A stretch of 64,000 bases of DNA. Origin: Neocallimastix lanati (nom. inval.) (Eukaryota > Neocallimastigomycota > Neocallimastigomycetes > Neocallimastigales > Neocallimastigaceae). The translations under genes were made by a program, and so were the position numbers. The stretch covers positions 581,708 through 645,707 of the forward strand of contig JACVTC010000108.1 in NCBI GenBank assembly GCA_016946835.1. Reading direction: 5' to 3'. This document shows, piece after piece, positions 22,150 through 33,400 of the stretch (within the stretch, counting starts at the first letter, position 1; every line of letters begins with the position of its first letter). Below the pieces are notes generated by a model. That model saw only the letters and a program-made list of their open reading frames with translations. It was not told the origin of the DNA and ran no database searches.

Positions 22150-22170
22150 ATGGGAGAAGGATAACTTCCA
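22137..22170 (+). promoter_or_regulatory. C: -1 frameshift site
   Basis: TTTAAAC at 22137-22143, phased T TTA AAC, four bases before the gag stop codon (22147-22149). Hairpin TGGGAG/CTTCCA (22151-22170, one G-U pair) follows after seven bases. The frame it leads into is open and joins the pol frame at 22188. Confidence 0.85.
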
Positions 22171-22187
22171 GTAAACAAACCAACCAC

Positions 22188-22694
22188 ATGGAAGACAATG
22201 CTAATAATTGTTATCATCATAATAGAAATATTAATAATAATAGTAACAATATTAATAATAAATATATTAATAATAATAATATGAATAACCATAATAAATC
22301 AATATCAAATTATCAACCTTTACATATTAATAAACCAATTGAAGTTCTTGCACCAGCTGTCAGAAAACAAAAAGAAAAAAACGTAAGTTCCATTCCTTAT
22401 AATAAAGAGAAATCCAATGATACATTAAAGAATAATCCGACGCCGATTCAAACAGCGGCTATGAGACATAACAACAAATATGATGCTTGTCTTGATGAAG
22501 AAAAAAAGGTGCATAACCAAAAGGATCAAAATATGGAAACTAATACTTTACCAATTGAAGATGTAATTATGATTAAAGATGATATTGAAGATGGTATACT
22601 AAATAATGAAATTAATAAAAATAAGTCTACAAATACAGTAGATAAGAATACTACTTTAGATAAAAATAATAAAACTACCTCTAATAGTAATTAA
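22188..22694 (+). CDS. C: N-terminal part of Pol, ended by an in-frame stop
   Basis: 168 codons from an internal ATG in the pol frame. The frame is open back to the frameshift site, so this is the start of Pol and not a separate gene. It is Asn/Lys-rich and has the APAVRKQKEK motif that also occurs in B, D and G before the protease (PALRKQKER, PGLRKQKEN). It stops at TAA 22692-22694 and Pol resumes in the same frame nine bases later. This is either a disabling nonsense mutation or a read-through codon; no other element here has it. Confidence 0.75.
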   Translation: MEDNANNCYHHNRNINNNSNNINNKYINNNNMNNHNKSISNYQPLHINKPIEVLAPAVRKQKEKNVSSIPYNKEKSNDTLKNNPTPIQTAAMRHNNKYDACLDEEKKVHNQKDQNMETNTLPIEDVIMIKDDIEDGILNNEINKNKSTNTVDKNTTLDKNNKTTSNSN

Positions 22695-22703
22695 ACCGAA
22701 AAA

Positions 22704-25700
22704 TTGGAGTACTTAGATCCTTCAATTATAGCCGAGAAGAATATTAGAACGAATAAAAGAAACAATTATGAAGAAAGAATTAAAGATATTATTGAAAATG
22801 CAAAGAAATCTCCACCTTCATTAAGTAACAACAAAGAATCTAATGAAAAACATATTAAATTAATAGAACAATTTGATGATTATTTAATACAAGATCTATT
22901 AAAAGAAGTTGCATCTACTGAAGTTATTACTAAATTAGGATACTTACTTGATCTATTCCCAAAATTCAGAACAGCATTTAGTAAAGCTTTGAAGCTTACT
23001 CCTAAAAGTAATGCTATTAATAATGTGATGACAATAGTTAATAAATTTAAAATAATTAAAGTAAAAGGAAAAGTTGAAAATACCAATTGTGAGATATTTT
23101 TAGATACTTGCGCTAGTGTTAATGCTATTACAAGATCTGCTTTAGAAAAATATAATATAAACAAACCTGCCATAGGAAGAATCTCAGAAACTATTTTTCA
23201 AGCTTGTTCAAACTCGACAATTGAATCCGAAATATATGAGCTAGAAATAACTATAGGAGACAAGACTTTCCAAGATTATTTTAGAGTAATTGAAAAAGAT
23301 GACCTTTTCGACATTCTAATTGGAGTTGATTCATTAAAGAAAAATAGGTTTGATATTAACCTAGTTAATGACTCATTGTATTATATTAATGAAGATAATA
23401 CTTACAAGAAATTAGCTGACCTTTACTACGATATTAATCTGAAAAATCCAATTGACTCAGGAGAAGAAATTAATAAAGAAAACAAAAATGCATCTACACC
23501 CTTACTACTTACTATAGTTATTCAGAATAAAGATAAACAATTAGAACAAACTATTAATGTTAAAGAAAATCTAATAAATGATATTATTAATGCCGTACCT
23601 AGTGAACATAAGAACTCTATAAAAGAGCTATTCGAAATTTTTAAAGACATATTAGCTGTGAAGACTGATGACCTTGGAACTTCTAAATTATTACCACATA
23701 GAATTAATTTAATTCCAAATGCTAAACCAATAAAACTGAAAGCATATAAACTTTCTAAAGCTCAATCTATGGCTCTCAAAGAAATACTTACATTTTTAAT
23801 CAATAATCGGTTGATTGAACCGTCTTTCTCTGCCTGGTCCTTTCCTGTTGTCTTAGTACCTAAAAAGAATAATAAAGATTGGAGAATGTGCGTTGATTAT
23901 CGTAAATTAAATAATATAACAATTAAAGATTCATATTCATTACCTTTAATCGATGAAATTCTTTTGCAAATCGGAAATAATTCACAAATCCTGTCTACGA
24001 TTGACCTTTTTTCAGGATACCACCAAATCCCAATGGCTCTCGAAGATAAAGAAAAGACTGCATTTACCACAATGTATGGCAATTACAACTTCAGAGTAAT
24101 GCCATTTGGTTTATGTAACGCCCCAGCAACCTTTCAGAGAGAAATGAACAAAATATTTTTTGAATTAATCGGTGAATGTGTATTTATTTATATTGATGAT
24201 ATAGTTATATTTTCTAAAGATATAAATGAACATATTTTACACTTACGTCGTGTTTTTAAGATACTAAAAGACAATGGATTAAAAATTAATTTGGAAAAAT
24301 GTTCATTCTTTAAAAAAGAAGTTTCACTACTTGGTCACAAGCTCTCGACAGATGGTATTTCTCCTATTCCGGAAAAAGTAAAAACAATTGTTAATTGGTT
24401 ACCACCTAAAAATACTACACAACTTAAATCTTTTCTTGGTGCTATAGGATATTATCGCAAATTTATTAAAAATTTTGCTCAAATAGCAAAACCATTATTT
24501 TACCTTTTAAAGAAGAACTCGATATTTAACTTTTCCGAAGAGTGTATTAAAGCATTTGAAGAATTAAAAAATAAATTAATACAAGCACCTATATTAACTC
24601 CCCCAGATTTTTCTAAACCATTTATTATACGTACCGATGCTTCTAGAGATGGACTAGGAGGTGTTCTTCTACAACGAGATAAAAATAATCTTGAGGTTCC
24701 TATTTTTTATGAAAGTAGATCATTAAGTAAATCGGAAGAAAATTATAGTATTACTGACCTGGAAGGTAAAGCTGTCTTCCATTGTGTTCAGAAATTTAAA
24801 CAATTTATCACTGGTAATTCTTTTATAACTATAGTTTATACTGACCATAAACCGCTTGTTGGTATATTTAATAATCGTGAACCTACCAATAGTAGACATC
24901 TCAAATGGGTTACGGAATTATCCATCTTGAATGTTAAAGTCGAATATCAAGAGGGGAGGAAGAATGTCATAGCTGATGCCCTGTCTAGATTGGAAACTTC
25001 TGATAAACCTAAAGAAACAATAAATATTATATATAACAATAATAATGAAGTTGATAATAGTGATAATGGTATAAGCGATAATAATAATAATAATAGTAAT
25101 AGTATTAATAAATTTATAGAAGATTATATCAAAAAAAGAATAATAATTATTGATGGCAAAGAATATTATAAACAAGGCGATAAATTAAGGTACATAGTGA
25201 AAAGCATAGAAGAAAAATTAACATTAATTGATCAAGCTCATCAAATTGGCCATGAGGGAGTATATAAAACATACAACAGACTAAAAAGAGATTATTATTG
25301 GAAAAATATGAAAAAGGATATTAATAATTATATTCGATGTTGTTACAAATGCCAAACATGTAAGCCACAAACATTAAATCAATTTCCAGAAGATAATGCC
25401 ACTCCTCCAGGATACCCTTTCTCAAGAGTTGGACTCGATTTAATTGGACCCCTACCAGAAACTCCAAGAGGTAATAGATTTATAATTGTTCTAGTTGACT
25501 ATTTAACCAAATGGGTAGAGGCTGAACCACTAGTAACATCGGAAGCAGATGACGTGATAAACTTTTTAAAGAAAGTATTCTCAAGACATGGTATCCCTGA
25601 GATACTGGTAACAGACAATGGTCCACAGTTCACCGCAGATAAAACAAAAGCATTCTTAGATCTACACGATGTTTATGTTCACTATATTTCAACTTACCAT

Positions 25701-26270
25701 CCAGCCTCGAATGGAGAAGTTGAAAACAGAAACAAAGAAATTGGGAAGTATCTACGAATCCTGGGAAAAAAAGATAAGCATTGGGATGAGACTTTATATA
25801 GTGCTTTATGGGCACTACGTACTTGTAAAAGTGAAGTTACAAAACACAGTAGCTTCGAATTATTGTATGGAAGGAGGGATATACAACCTTTCGAATTATC
25901 CATTAATATTGAAAAGAAAAATGAATGGGAAAGTGATGAAGAGTACTGGCTCAGAAAATTTTTGATACATGATAAGTGGATAAAGGAAGCCATAAGAAAT
26001 ATTGAAACCGCAAACAAACTTTGGTCCGATAGAAGGAAACAAATCAAAAGAATGAGAAGTGACCATAAACCAGGGGACTTAGTATTAGTGAAAGTATTTA
26101 ATCGAAGGAAGCTAGACCCATTCTTCACAGGACCATTACAAATTGTTAAAAGAGAATTAAACACAGTGACAGTATGCGACCCAACGACTGGTGAACTAGC
26201 AGAACGTAATATCCACCTGAAGAATATTATTCCATACTTTACGGAACTAAACCTCACAAATGAAGACTAA
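22704..26270 (+). CDS. pol: C: Pol (protease, RT, RNase H, integrase)
   Basis: 1188 aa in frame with 22188-22694 but behind its stop; no ATG lies at the start. Protease active site FLDTCASVNAIT near residue 133 (Asp-Thr-Cys), with FDILIGVD near 205. RT has MCVDYRKLNNI near 395 and YIDD near 495, keeping the Tyr lost in B, D and G. RNase H has RTDASRDGLGGVLL near 645. Integrase has HQIGHEG..CYKCQ near 845-890, LDLIGP, VTDNGPQF and the Glu of SNGEVENRN. It ends with a GPLQIVKR module and no chromodomain. It is the most divergent of the group-2 Pols. Confidence 0.9.
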   Translation: MEYLDPSIIAEKNIRTNKRNNYEERIKDIIENAKKSPPSLSNNKESNEKHIKLIEQFDDYLIQDLLKEVASTEVITKLGYLLDLFPKFRTAFSKALKLTPKSNAINNVMTIVNKFKIIKVKGKVENTNCEIFLDTCASVNAITRSALEKYNINKPAIGRISETIFQACSNSTIESEIYELEITIGDKTFQDYFRVIEKDDLFDILIGVDSLKKNRFDINLVNDSLYYINEDNTYKKLADLYYDINLKNPIDSGEEINKENKNASTPLLLTIVIQNKDKQLEQTINVKENLINDIINAVPSEHKNSIKELFEIFKDILAVKTDDLGTSKLLPHRINLIPNAKPIKLKAYKLSKAQSMALKEILTFLINNRLIEPSFSAWSFPVVLVPKKNNKDWRMCVDYRKLNNITIKDSYSLPLIDEILLQIGNNSQILSTIDLFSGYHQIPMALEDKEKTAFTTMYGNYNFRVMPFGLCNAPATFQREMNKIFFELIGECVFIYIDDIVIFSKDINEHILHLRRVFKILKDNGLKINLEKCSFFKKEVSLLGHKLSTDGISPIPEKVKTIVNWLPPKNTTQLKSFLGAIGYYRKFIKNFAQIAKPLFYLLKKNSIFNFSEECIKAFEELKNKLIQAPILTPPDFSKPFIIRTDASRDGLGGVLLQRDKNNLEVPIFYESRSLSKSEENYSITDLEGKAVFHCVQKFKQFITGNSFITIVYTDHKPLVGIFNNREPTNSRHLKWVTELSILNVKVEYQEGRKNVIADALSRLETSDKPKETINIIYNNNNEVDNSDNGISDNNNNNSNSINKFIEDYIKKRIIIIDGKEYYKQGDKLRYIVKSIEEKLTLIDQAHQIGHEGVYKTYNRLKRDYYWKNMKKDINNYIRCCYKCQTCKPQTLNQFPEDNATPPGYPFSRVGLDLIGPLPETPRGNRFIIVLVDYLTKWVEAEPLVTSEADDVINFLKKVFSRHGIPEILVTDNGPQFTADKTKAFLDLHDVYVHYISTYHPASNGEVENRNKEIGKYLRILGKKDKHWDETLYSALWALRTCKSEVTKHSSFELLYGRRDIQPFELSINIEKKNEWESDEEYWLRKFLIHDKWIKEAIRNIETANKLWSDRRKQIKRMRSDHKPGDLVLVKVFNRRKLDPFFTGPLQIVKRELNTVTVCDPTTGELAERNIHLKNIIPYFTELNLTNED

Positions 26271-26371
26271 GATACTTATCAGATAATATAAATATATTTA
26301 CAATAATTATTAAATAATTAAAACAATATTTATAGCAAGTTTTTTTTTAATAAGTAGATAATCAAAGAATG

Positions 26372-26403
<32 letters not shown>

Positions 26404-26506
26404 TAATAATATTTACATATGAATTTTTTTATTTATCAATATTTATTATCAATTATAAATTAAAAAATAATATATATAAAATAAATATGGTTTTTTATCA
26501 AAAAAA

Positions 26507-26540
<34 letters not shown>

Positions 26541-26646
26541 TATTTTAATACAACCTATAACTTCCTGACAATAACACGTTTTAAAAAAAAAATTATAGAG
26601 ATAGATAAATAATACAATTATATAATTTTCAGAATATAGATAACGA

Positions 26647-26696
<50 letters not shown>

Positions 26697-27168
26697 GCGT
26701 TTGAATTTCAACTTACAAAAATAAACATTTAGCTATTGTTGAAAAGTTTAATAAATTAATTCACATTTCTAATCCAGTAATTTCTTTTATTAGATATAAA
26801 TAATAAAATATAATAAAAATATAATAATAGATTATAATAGTAAAATATAATAGTAAAATATAATAGTAAAAAAAATAATAGTAAAATATAATAGTTAAAT
26901 ATAATAGTAAAATATAATAGTAAAATAGAATAGTAAAATATAATAGTAAAATATAATAGTAAAATATAATAGTAAAATAGAATAGTAAAATAGAATAGTA
27001 AAATAGAATAATAAAATAGAATAGTAAAATAGAATAGTAAAATATAATATTAAAATATACAAAGATATATAGACAGAATATATATAAATTAAATTTTAAA
27101 TTAGTAAACAAGTATATAATTTTATAAAATTTTATAAACAATATAACATAATTTTACAATTTACTTAC

Positions 27169-27208
<40 letters not shown>

Positions 27209-27467
27209 TATATATATATATATGCATATACAATATAGTATAAATTACATATATGTAATGTATACATGTACATTATTGTATGAAATTGTATATATATAAT
27301 ATAAAAAAAAAAAAAAAAAAAAATTTATATAGTTATATAGTTCAAGTATAAAAAAAAAAAAAAAAAAAAAATTTAAAGAATATAATAACATTTTTTTTTT
27401 AATTTTTATAAAAATTTTTATTCATTATATCCATAAACCACGACTTCAAGGGACGAAGTCTAGACAA
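26271..27467 (+). repeat. C: long low-complexity 3' untranslated region
   Basis: 1.2 kb between pol and the polypurine tract. It contains A runs (26376-26402, 26500-26523, 26647-26695, 27172-27206, 27303-27323, 27348-27371), TA repeats and a minisatellite of AATAGTAAAATAT-type units at about 26815-27050. No gene is seen. The other complete group-2 elements here have only tens of bases at this place. Confidence 0.75.
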
Positions 27468-27480
27468 AGTGGGGGCGTCT
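27468..27480 (+). promoter_or_regulatory. C: polypurine tract
   Basis: AAGTGGGGGCGTCT lies directly before the 3' LTR and resembles the GGGGGCATC tract of B, D and G. Confidence 0.7.
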
Positions 27481-28039
27481 TGGTACGTTACTCACTAAAA
27501 TAGAATAAATTATTAAAAATATAAGAAAATAAATAATTCTTTAGTTATTTTATTATAATAGGTATAAGGTTTAATTAGTATATAAAATTATAATATTTAT
27601 AAAAATAATTTTTATTAATAGATAACCAATAAGAATTAAGATAAATTATAGTATAAAAATAAGTGAAAGATAAAATATTAACAAAGGAGGAACTTAATAA
27701 TCTAATATCTTTAAAGAATATAATAGTTAGAATAGGAATTATAAAATATTTATTCGGGTGAATAAATTTTAGGATATTTTGGTTAATATTATTATTAAAA
27801 TATAAATTTAAAGATATAATAAAGTTATAATAAAATTAAATGTACTTATTTAAAGAACAAAACTTATAAATAAAATAAAGACTTAAAAGTAACACATTAT
27901 TATTTATTAAAAATTTATTATTAATTTTGTGTTATAATTTTTTTATTTATTTCTTTTATTAGAATATATTATTTTATAGTTTTACAACTTGCTTTCCCCA
28001 AATCATATAAAAGGTACAATATATAAAAATAACGTACCA
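27481..28039 (+). repeat. C: 3' LTR
   Basis: 559 bp, near-identical to the 5' LTR, ending AACGTACCA. Followed by ACTT and at once by the D 5' LTR. Confidence 0.92.
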
Positions 28040-28043
28040 ACTT

Positions 28044-28814
28044 TAATATAGAATGAACAAATAATACTAATTGTGCTAGAATAATATAAATTATTCTAAC
28101 CTTATAGATTATTCTATTCTATATAATTGGAACTTTCCAATATTCTTCAAATATTACTAAATAGAAATCTTAAGTTAATAAATCACTAATTAACTTATAA
28201 TTCCTTTTTGAATTATCGAACCGATTCCATTATAATGTATTAAAAATCTTTAGCCAAGAATATTGTCCTTGCCCACTTAATATATTAATATTATATTTCT
28301 TTTGTATTATGTTATATTGAAAATAATCAAATCTATTTAATTAGTTATTAAAATTTTCGTTATCAATTTAAATTTATTTTTAATTACTAAATTTAACTAA
28401 ACCACAATAAAATATTCTGTATAATCTCTTTATTTTTATTTTATATATATTAGTATTAAACTATTATTAAATAATTAATAATTCAATAATATATAACTAC
28501 TATTTATAACAATAATATTATTAACTAAAATAATAATTCAATTTCAATTTAAATGTTTTATTTATAAAAATAATTAGTAATTAGTTTATTAAAAAAATAG
28601 TTAGGCTTTACAAATTTTAATTTGATAAAAAAATATAAATACATGTAATTTTAGTGAAATAAAATATAATCAATAACTTTCTTTTTATTAAATAAATAAT
28701 TATATTATTATTTTTTCTTTTATAAATTTAAATAAATAAATATTGATTTTAAAACAAATTATTTTTTTTATTGTAATTTTATTATATATTCCTAAAATTA
28801 TATGAACCATACCA
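28044..28814 (+). repeat. D: 5' LTR
   Basis: 771 bp. The 3' LTR has about 17 extra bases near its end (around 34995-35012), otherwise the two are almost identical. TATAGAAT near the start can pair with ATTCTATA about 75 bases on. Confidence 0.92.
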
Positions 28815-28822
28815 TGAAAAAT

Positions 28823-28840
28823 TGGTGGAGATATCGGGGA
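28823..28840 (+). promoter_or_regulatory. D: tRNA primer binding site
   Basis: TGGTGGAGATATCGGGGA, identical to B and G, eight bases after the LTR. Confidence 0.8.
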
Positions 28841-29004
28841 ATATAATAATAAATTAATACATTAGGGATAAAATTATAATATTAATAAATAATTTTTCTA
28901 ATAAAACAAATAATTTTTTTTAAAAAACAATTTTTATATTTTTAACTAATTATTATTAATTGTTAAAAATATTAATTAATATTAAATTAAACTAATATTC
29001 GTGC

Positions 29005-29160
29005 ATAGATTTCCTGGTTAAGTTTATCCTACATAGTAATTGGGCTAGTAGGCTCTGGACTGCTATTTTTTATATTGAAAATAGTAACCGTGGCACACGC
29101 GTGGCATGACACCTTTCAAGAGGTAAGCTGCACGTCAGACAGTGTGTACTATCAGATTGC
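29005..29160 (+). ncRNA. D: conserved structured leader element
   Basis: A block of about 155 bases with normal GC content in an AT-rich leader, strongly similar to G (62860-63013 minus). Hairpin CTATTTT/AAAATAG (29063-29084) is CTGTATT/AATACAG in G. Stem ACC/GGT near 29110-29123 is GCC/GGC in G. Compensatory changes support RNA structure, presumably acting in the genomic transcript. No transcript or function is known. Confidence 0.6.
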
Positions 29161-29320
29161 ACGATTATTATAATTTAATAAATGATTAATAATAATAAAT
29201 AATTAATAATTTTATTAGTTAAAAGATTTATTTTTTTTAATTTTTTTTTTATTTTTACTTTTTATAACAATTTATACATTACGAGGTTTAGCATTCTATA
29301 GATACAATAAATTTTATTTA

Positions 29321-30238
29321 ATGAGAACATCCAGTACTTCCAGTACTCCAACAGAGAGTACTCCAGAAAGTAAGCTTAGCTTCCGAGAATTAAAGAAAGA
29401 ATTAAAAGATTTTGAAAAGCTTACTAAACAAAACCTAGACATCAATTCCTGGGCAAACGAGTTAAAGGCATGGATAAAATACCAACATATCAAGGATCCT
29501 GAAACTATTTTTACTGCTTGTATATTAACGGCTTCTGGAGAACCAAGAGAAATTATCCAAGAACTAGAAGATGGAAATGACCTTACTGAAGATGAAGATT
29601 CTGATTTCGATAGCGATAGTGAAGGAGAAGATGATGAAGAAAGTGAATCTACTAGCACCTACCCAAGCCTTGATGAAATCATAAATCATCTGAAGACTTT
29701 CTATGGACTTAAAGAAGATCAAACCAATTTGTTACGAGAATTACGTTCCATGAAAATAAAGAAGAACGAGAAAGTTAAAGATTTTAATGTCCGTTATAGA
29801 TCTTTGTACCATAAATTGGATAAAAAGAGAAGAAGAAAAATTAGTGTTTTAGATTATGCAGATTCCTTAACCAATAATCCTGACGCATGGAGAAAGGTTA
29901 TGCTTAAAGACAATATTTCTATTACCAAAGCGTTCGCTATAGCCGAAAAAGTTGATCGTTTATCTATTAAAAATAGTACTGAATATTATGATAAGACTCA
30001 TTACAATCTCCTTAACTCTAAAAGTAATTTTAATAAGAACATTTCAAATGATTTTAACAAACCAAAAACCCACAAAAATGTATCTATAGAAAATATCACT
30101 AACAAGATGAAAGAAATGAAAATTAGTACTTGCTGGTTTTGTAGCAATGAAGGACATACCAAACGAAACTGTCCTAAATTAAATTCTATATTGGAAAATA
30201 ACCGCAAGAAGTTTTATGAAAATCATTTAAACCACTAA
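29321..30238 (+). CDS. gag: D: Gag
   Basis: 305 aa from an ATG. It has the same order as B Gag: FRELKKELKDFEKLT, an acidic Ser/Asp/Glu tract (residues about 85-112), YPSLDEIINHLKTFYG, LRELRSMKIKKNEKVKDF, and one CCHC knuckle CWFCSNEGHTKRNC near residue 270. Here the acidic tract is mixed and not a GAT microsatellite, so acidity itself appears to be what is kept. It ends in the frameshift site. Confidence 0.93.
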   Translation: MRTSSTSSTPTESTPESKLSFRELKKELKDFEKLTKQNLDINSWANELKAWIKYQHIKDPETIFTACILTASGEPREIIQELEDGNDLTEDEDSDFDSDSEGEDDEESESTSTYPSLDEIINHLKTFYGLKEDQTNLLRELRSMKIKKNEKVKDFNVRYRSLYHKLDKKRRRKISVLDYADSLTNNPDAWRKVMLKDNISITKAFAIAEKVDRLSIKNSTEYYDKTHYNLLNSKSNFNKNISNDFNKPKTHKNVSIENITNKMKEMKISTCWFCSNEGHTKRNCPKLNSILENNRKKFYENHLNH

Positions 30239-30258
30239 AAGGGAGTAGAAGCACTCCC
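30226..30258 (+). promoter_or_regulatory. D: -1 frameshift site
   Basis: TTTAAAC (30226-30232), phased T TTA AAC, with the gag stop four bases on (30236-30238). An eight-base spacer is followed by hairpin GGGAGT/ACTCCC (30241-30258). The -1 frame is open from here to the end of pol. Confidence 0.88.
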
Positions 30259-30408
30259 ATCGTCAAAAAAATTGCTTCAGTCTGCCATCGTCCCAAAATA
30301 GTTGACTTAAAAGAAGATGATGATTATGAAGAAACTGCTGATTTCCAAGAAGGTACTACTACGGATTATTACGAAGATTTTGATGATGAGTCGGATGGTT
30401 CCAAAGAA

Positions 30409-33400
30409 TTGGATTACTTAGTAAACGTTATAAAGAGAAAGGCAAATCCTAAAGATGAAGAGACTAGTGACCAAAGAGGAAAGAGGGTTCACCGTAGTCT
30501 AAGAGATGATCCTAAGCCAATAGTTACTCCAGGTTTACGAAAACAAAAAGAAAATCAATTAAGGGGAACATCGCGACCAGTCAAAAAGCCAACAACTCAA
30601 TTACATCCTTCGATTATGGTTCAACCTAGAATAGAAAAAGAAAAGAGAATTGAGAAAGAGCTAAGAGATAAGGAAAGAGCTAGTACTAGTACTTCTGTGG
30701 AAAATAATAATAATAATAGTAATGTTAATGTTATTAATGAAGAAACTTCTCAGGAAGAAAATAATTCTAAACAAACTTTAAATAAATTAATTCAAGAAAA
30801 ATCATCAGAAAAATCAACTGAAATTATGCCAACTAGAATTCCAAGAAGAATACAAATGCAAACTGATTGTGATAGTTATGACGTGATCAAAGATTTAAAC
30901 TCCAGTAATTGCAATATTACATTTGGACAATTATTGGACGTTGCTCCAAAGATACGGTCTCAAGTATCACAAGGACTTAAATTAGAAAAGAATAATACTA
31001 AAATTTCAGGTGCAGTGGATAATATGTGTGCTACTAAAATAATAACGAACAATATAGATCATACATATAAAAGTAAACATCATGAACCACAAGAAGATGA
31101 TATTGCTATGGTTGATGTAATAGTAGATGGAGTTCGTGGTAAGGCTTTAATAGATTCATGTAGCAACTTAAGTATTATCACAAAGCAATTTTTAGATAAA
31201 TTACCTTATCAGTATGAACCTATAGGAGTTAGTGCAGGACGAATACGTTTAGCAACGATGAATGATGATTACTCAGAAGATGTGTTAATCAAAGTTCCCG
31301 TAAAAATTAATGAACTAGAACTACTTGTTACGTGTAGAATTATAGACAAGGAGGATCCATTCTATGATATATTAATCAACCTCAAAACTCAAATTGATAA
31401 CCAGTTATTTATACATCCAATTAGATATAGTCTTTGTCGATTTAATGATCAAGGTTTAATTGAAGAAATTGCACCTATTAATAATGAATATGATGACGAA
31501 GAAAAATTATTATGTGTAATCAAAGCATTGAATCACCAAGAAGCTAAGCAACAATTGAAAACGATTGAAGGATTACCACCCATAAAATATATATATGACA
31601 CAGTTTTTCAAAGTACAATTAATTCAAATTATAGAGAAGCTATTACTAAATTACTTGAAGAATATATTGATATAATTGCAACTTCTTCTGAAGAATTAAC
31701 ACCTTCAGTTTTATCACCACACAAAATTATTCTTAAGGAAGGAGTTAAACCTATTAAACAAAAATTTTATCGACTTAGTAAATTAAAAACAGATATCTTA
31801 AAAGAAGAATTAACCAAACTCATATATAAACGATTAATTGAACCTTCATGTTCAGAATGGTCATCACCAGTAGTACTTGTGCCTAAAAAGAACGGTAAAT
31901 GGCGCCTGTGTATTGACTATAGGAAAGTAAATGAAGCAACTAAGAAGGATTCTTATTCTTTACCAAATATTGAGGAAATTTTTGATAGCTTAGATGGAGC
32001 AAAAATCTTCTCAACATTAGATCTTTATTCCGGTTATCATCAAATATTAATGGATGATGATAGTGTTGAAATCACTACCTTTACAACTAAGTTCGGAAAC
32101 TACCAATTCAAGGTAATGCCCTTCGGTTTAACAGGTGCTCCAGCTACATTCCAAAGAGAAATGAACCGTATACTATTTCCCTTAATAGGAAAATGCGTCT
32201 ATAACTTTATCGATGATATTTTAATCTACTCAAGAACTGAAGAAGAACACCTAGAACATCTTAAACAAGTCTTAGAAATATTCAAGGAACATAAGTTAAA
32301 AATCAATATCGAAAAGTGTTCTTTCATGCAAACTGAAGTAGAAGTACTTGGACATAAAGTATCCTCAGAAGGTTTAAGTCCATTGGAAAACAAAGTTGAA
32401 GCTATTAAAGAATGGAAGGCTCCCTCTAACATTCATGAACTTCGATCATTTTTAGGAGCCATTGGATATTATAGAAATTTTATTAAGGACTTTGCAAAAG
32501 TTACTGCTCCTCTATGCACTCTATTAAGAAAAGGTATTAAGTTTGAATGGAAAAAGGAACAAGAAGAAAGTTTTAAAATTCTTAAGGAAAGATTAATCAA
32601 TGCCCCAATATTAAGATTTCCTAGATTTGATAGAGAATTTATTATAAGAACAGATGCTTCCTATTATGGAATAGGCGGTGTGCTTTTACAAAAGGATGAT
32701 GAAACTGGAAAGGAGCATCCGGTTCATTATATTAGTAGAAGTTTATCTAAATCGGAAAAGAATTATGGAATTACGGATCTAGAAGGTGCTGCTCTAATTT
32801 ACTGTATTAATAAATTAAAATCTTATATTATGGGAAATCCTAAGCAAACTATAGTATATACAGATCATAGACCATTAATCGGATTACTTAAAAGTAAGGA
32901 ACCACAAAATTCTCGTCATACTAGATGGTGTTTGACTGTCAGTATGTTAGGAATTGATTTACGATATGAAGCTGGGAAGAATAATGTTGTCGCAGATGCT
33001 TTATCAAGAATGAAAAATGAAAAAGAAAAAGTTGTATTAACAACACAAATAATCAAAGAACAAGATGAAAACCTGCTTTCAAGAACCATTAAGGAATTTA
33101 TTGAAGAAAAATTTACGACAATTGATGGTGTGGACTACTTTGTTGATGGCAATAATTATAGAAAATTAGTTACAGATACAAAAGAAAAACTTCAATTAAT
33201 TTTTCAAGCACACAGTATAGGACACGAAGGCTATTACAAGACATACCAACGTTTGAAAAAGAGCTACTATTGGAACAATATGGTTAATGACATTAAGCGA
33301 ATTATAGGTAAATGTGAAAAATGTCAATTAAATAAATCTCAACCATACCCTGAACCAACGGAAGATAAACCAACTGAAGTGGAAGGACCATTTACACACT

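Larger units (their letters stand above)
20158..28039 (+). mobile_element. C: group-2 Ty3/Gypsy element with an interrupted pol
   Basis: 7.9-kb element with LTRs of 560 and 559 bp whose ends are mutual inverted repeats (TGGTACGTT and AACGTACCA). Flanked by ACTT (20154-20157 and 28040-28043). It sits flush between the B 3' LTR and the D 5' LTR. Gag and most of Pol are open, but one stop codon lies in the Pol frame at 22692. Confidence 0.92.

Noticed and set aside
25694..26257. 187-aa minus-strand open frame over the C integrase
   Set aside because: It is antisense to a clear integrase frame, with no recognisable motif.
26460..27141. Two minus-strand open frames of about 83 and 126 aa in the C 3' region
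   Set aside because: They consist of Phe, Tyr, Ile and Leu encoded by T runs and a TA-rich minisatellite, with no domain and no conservation.
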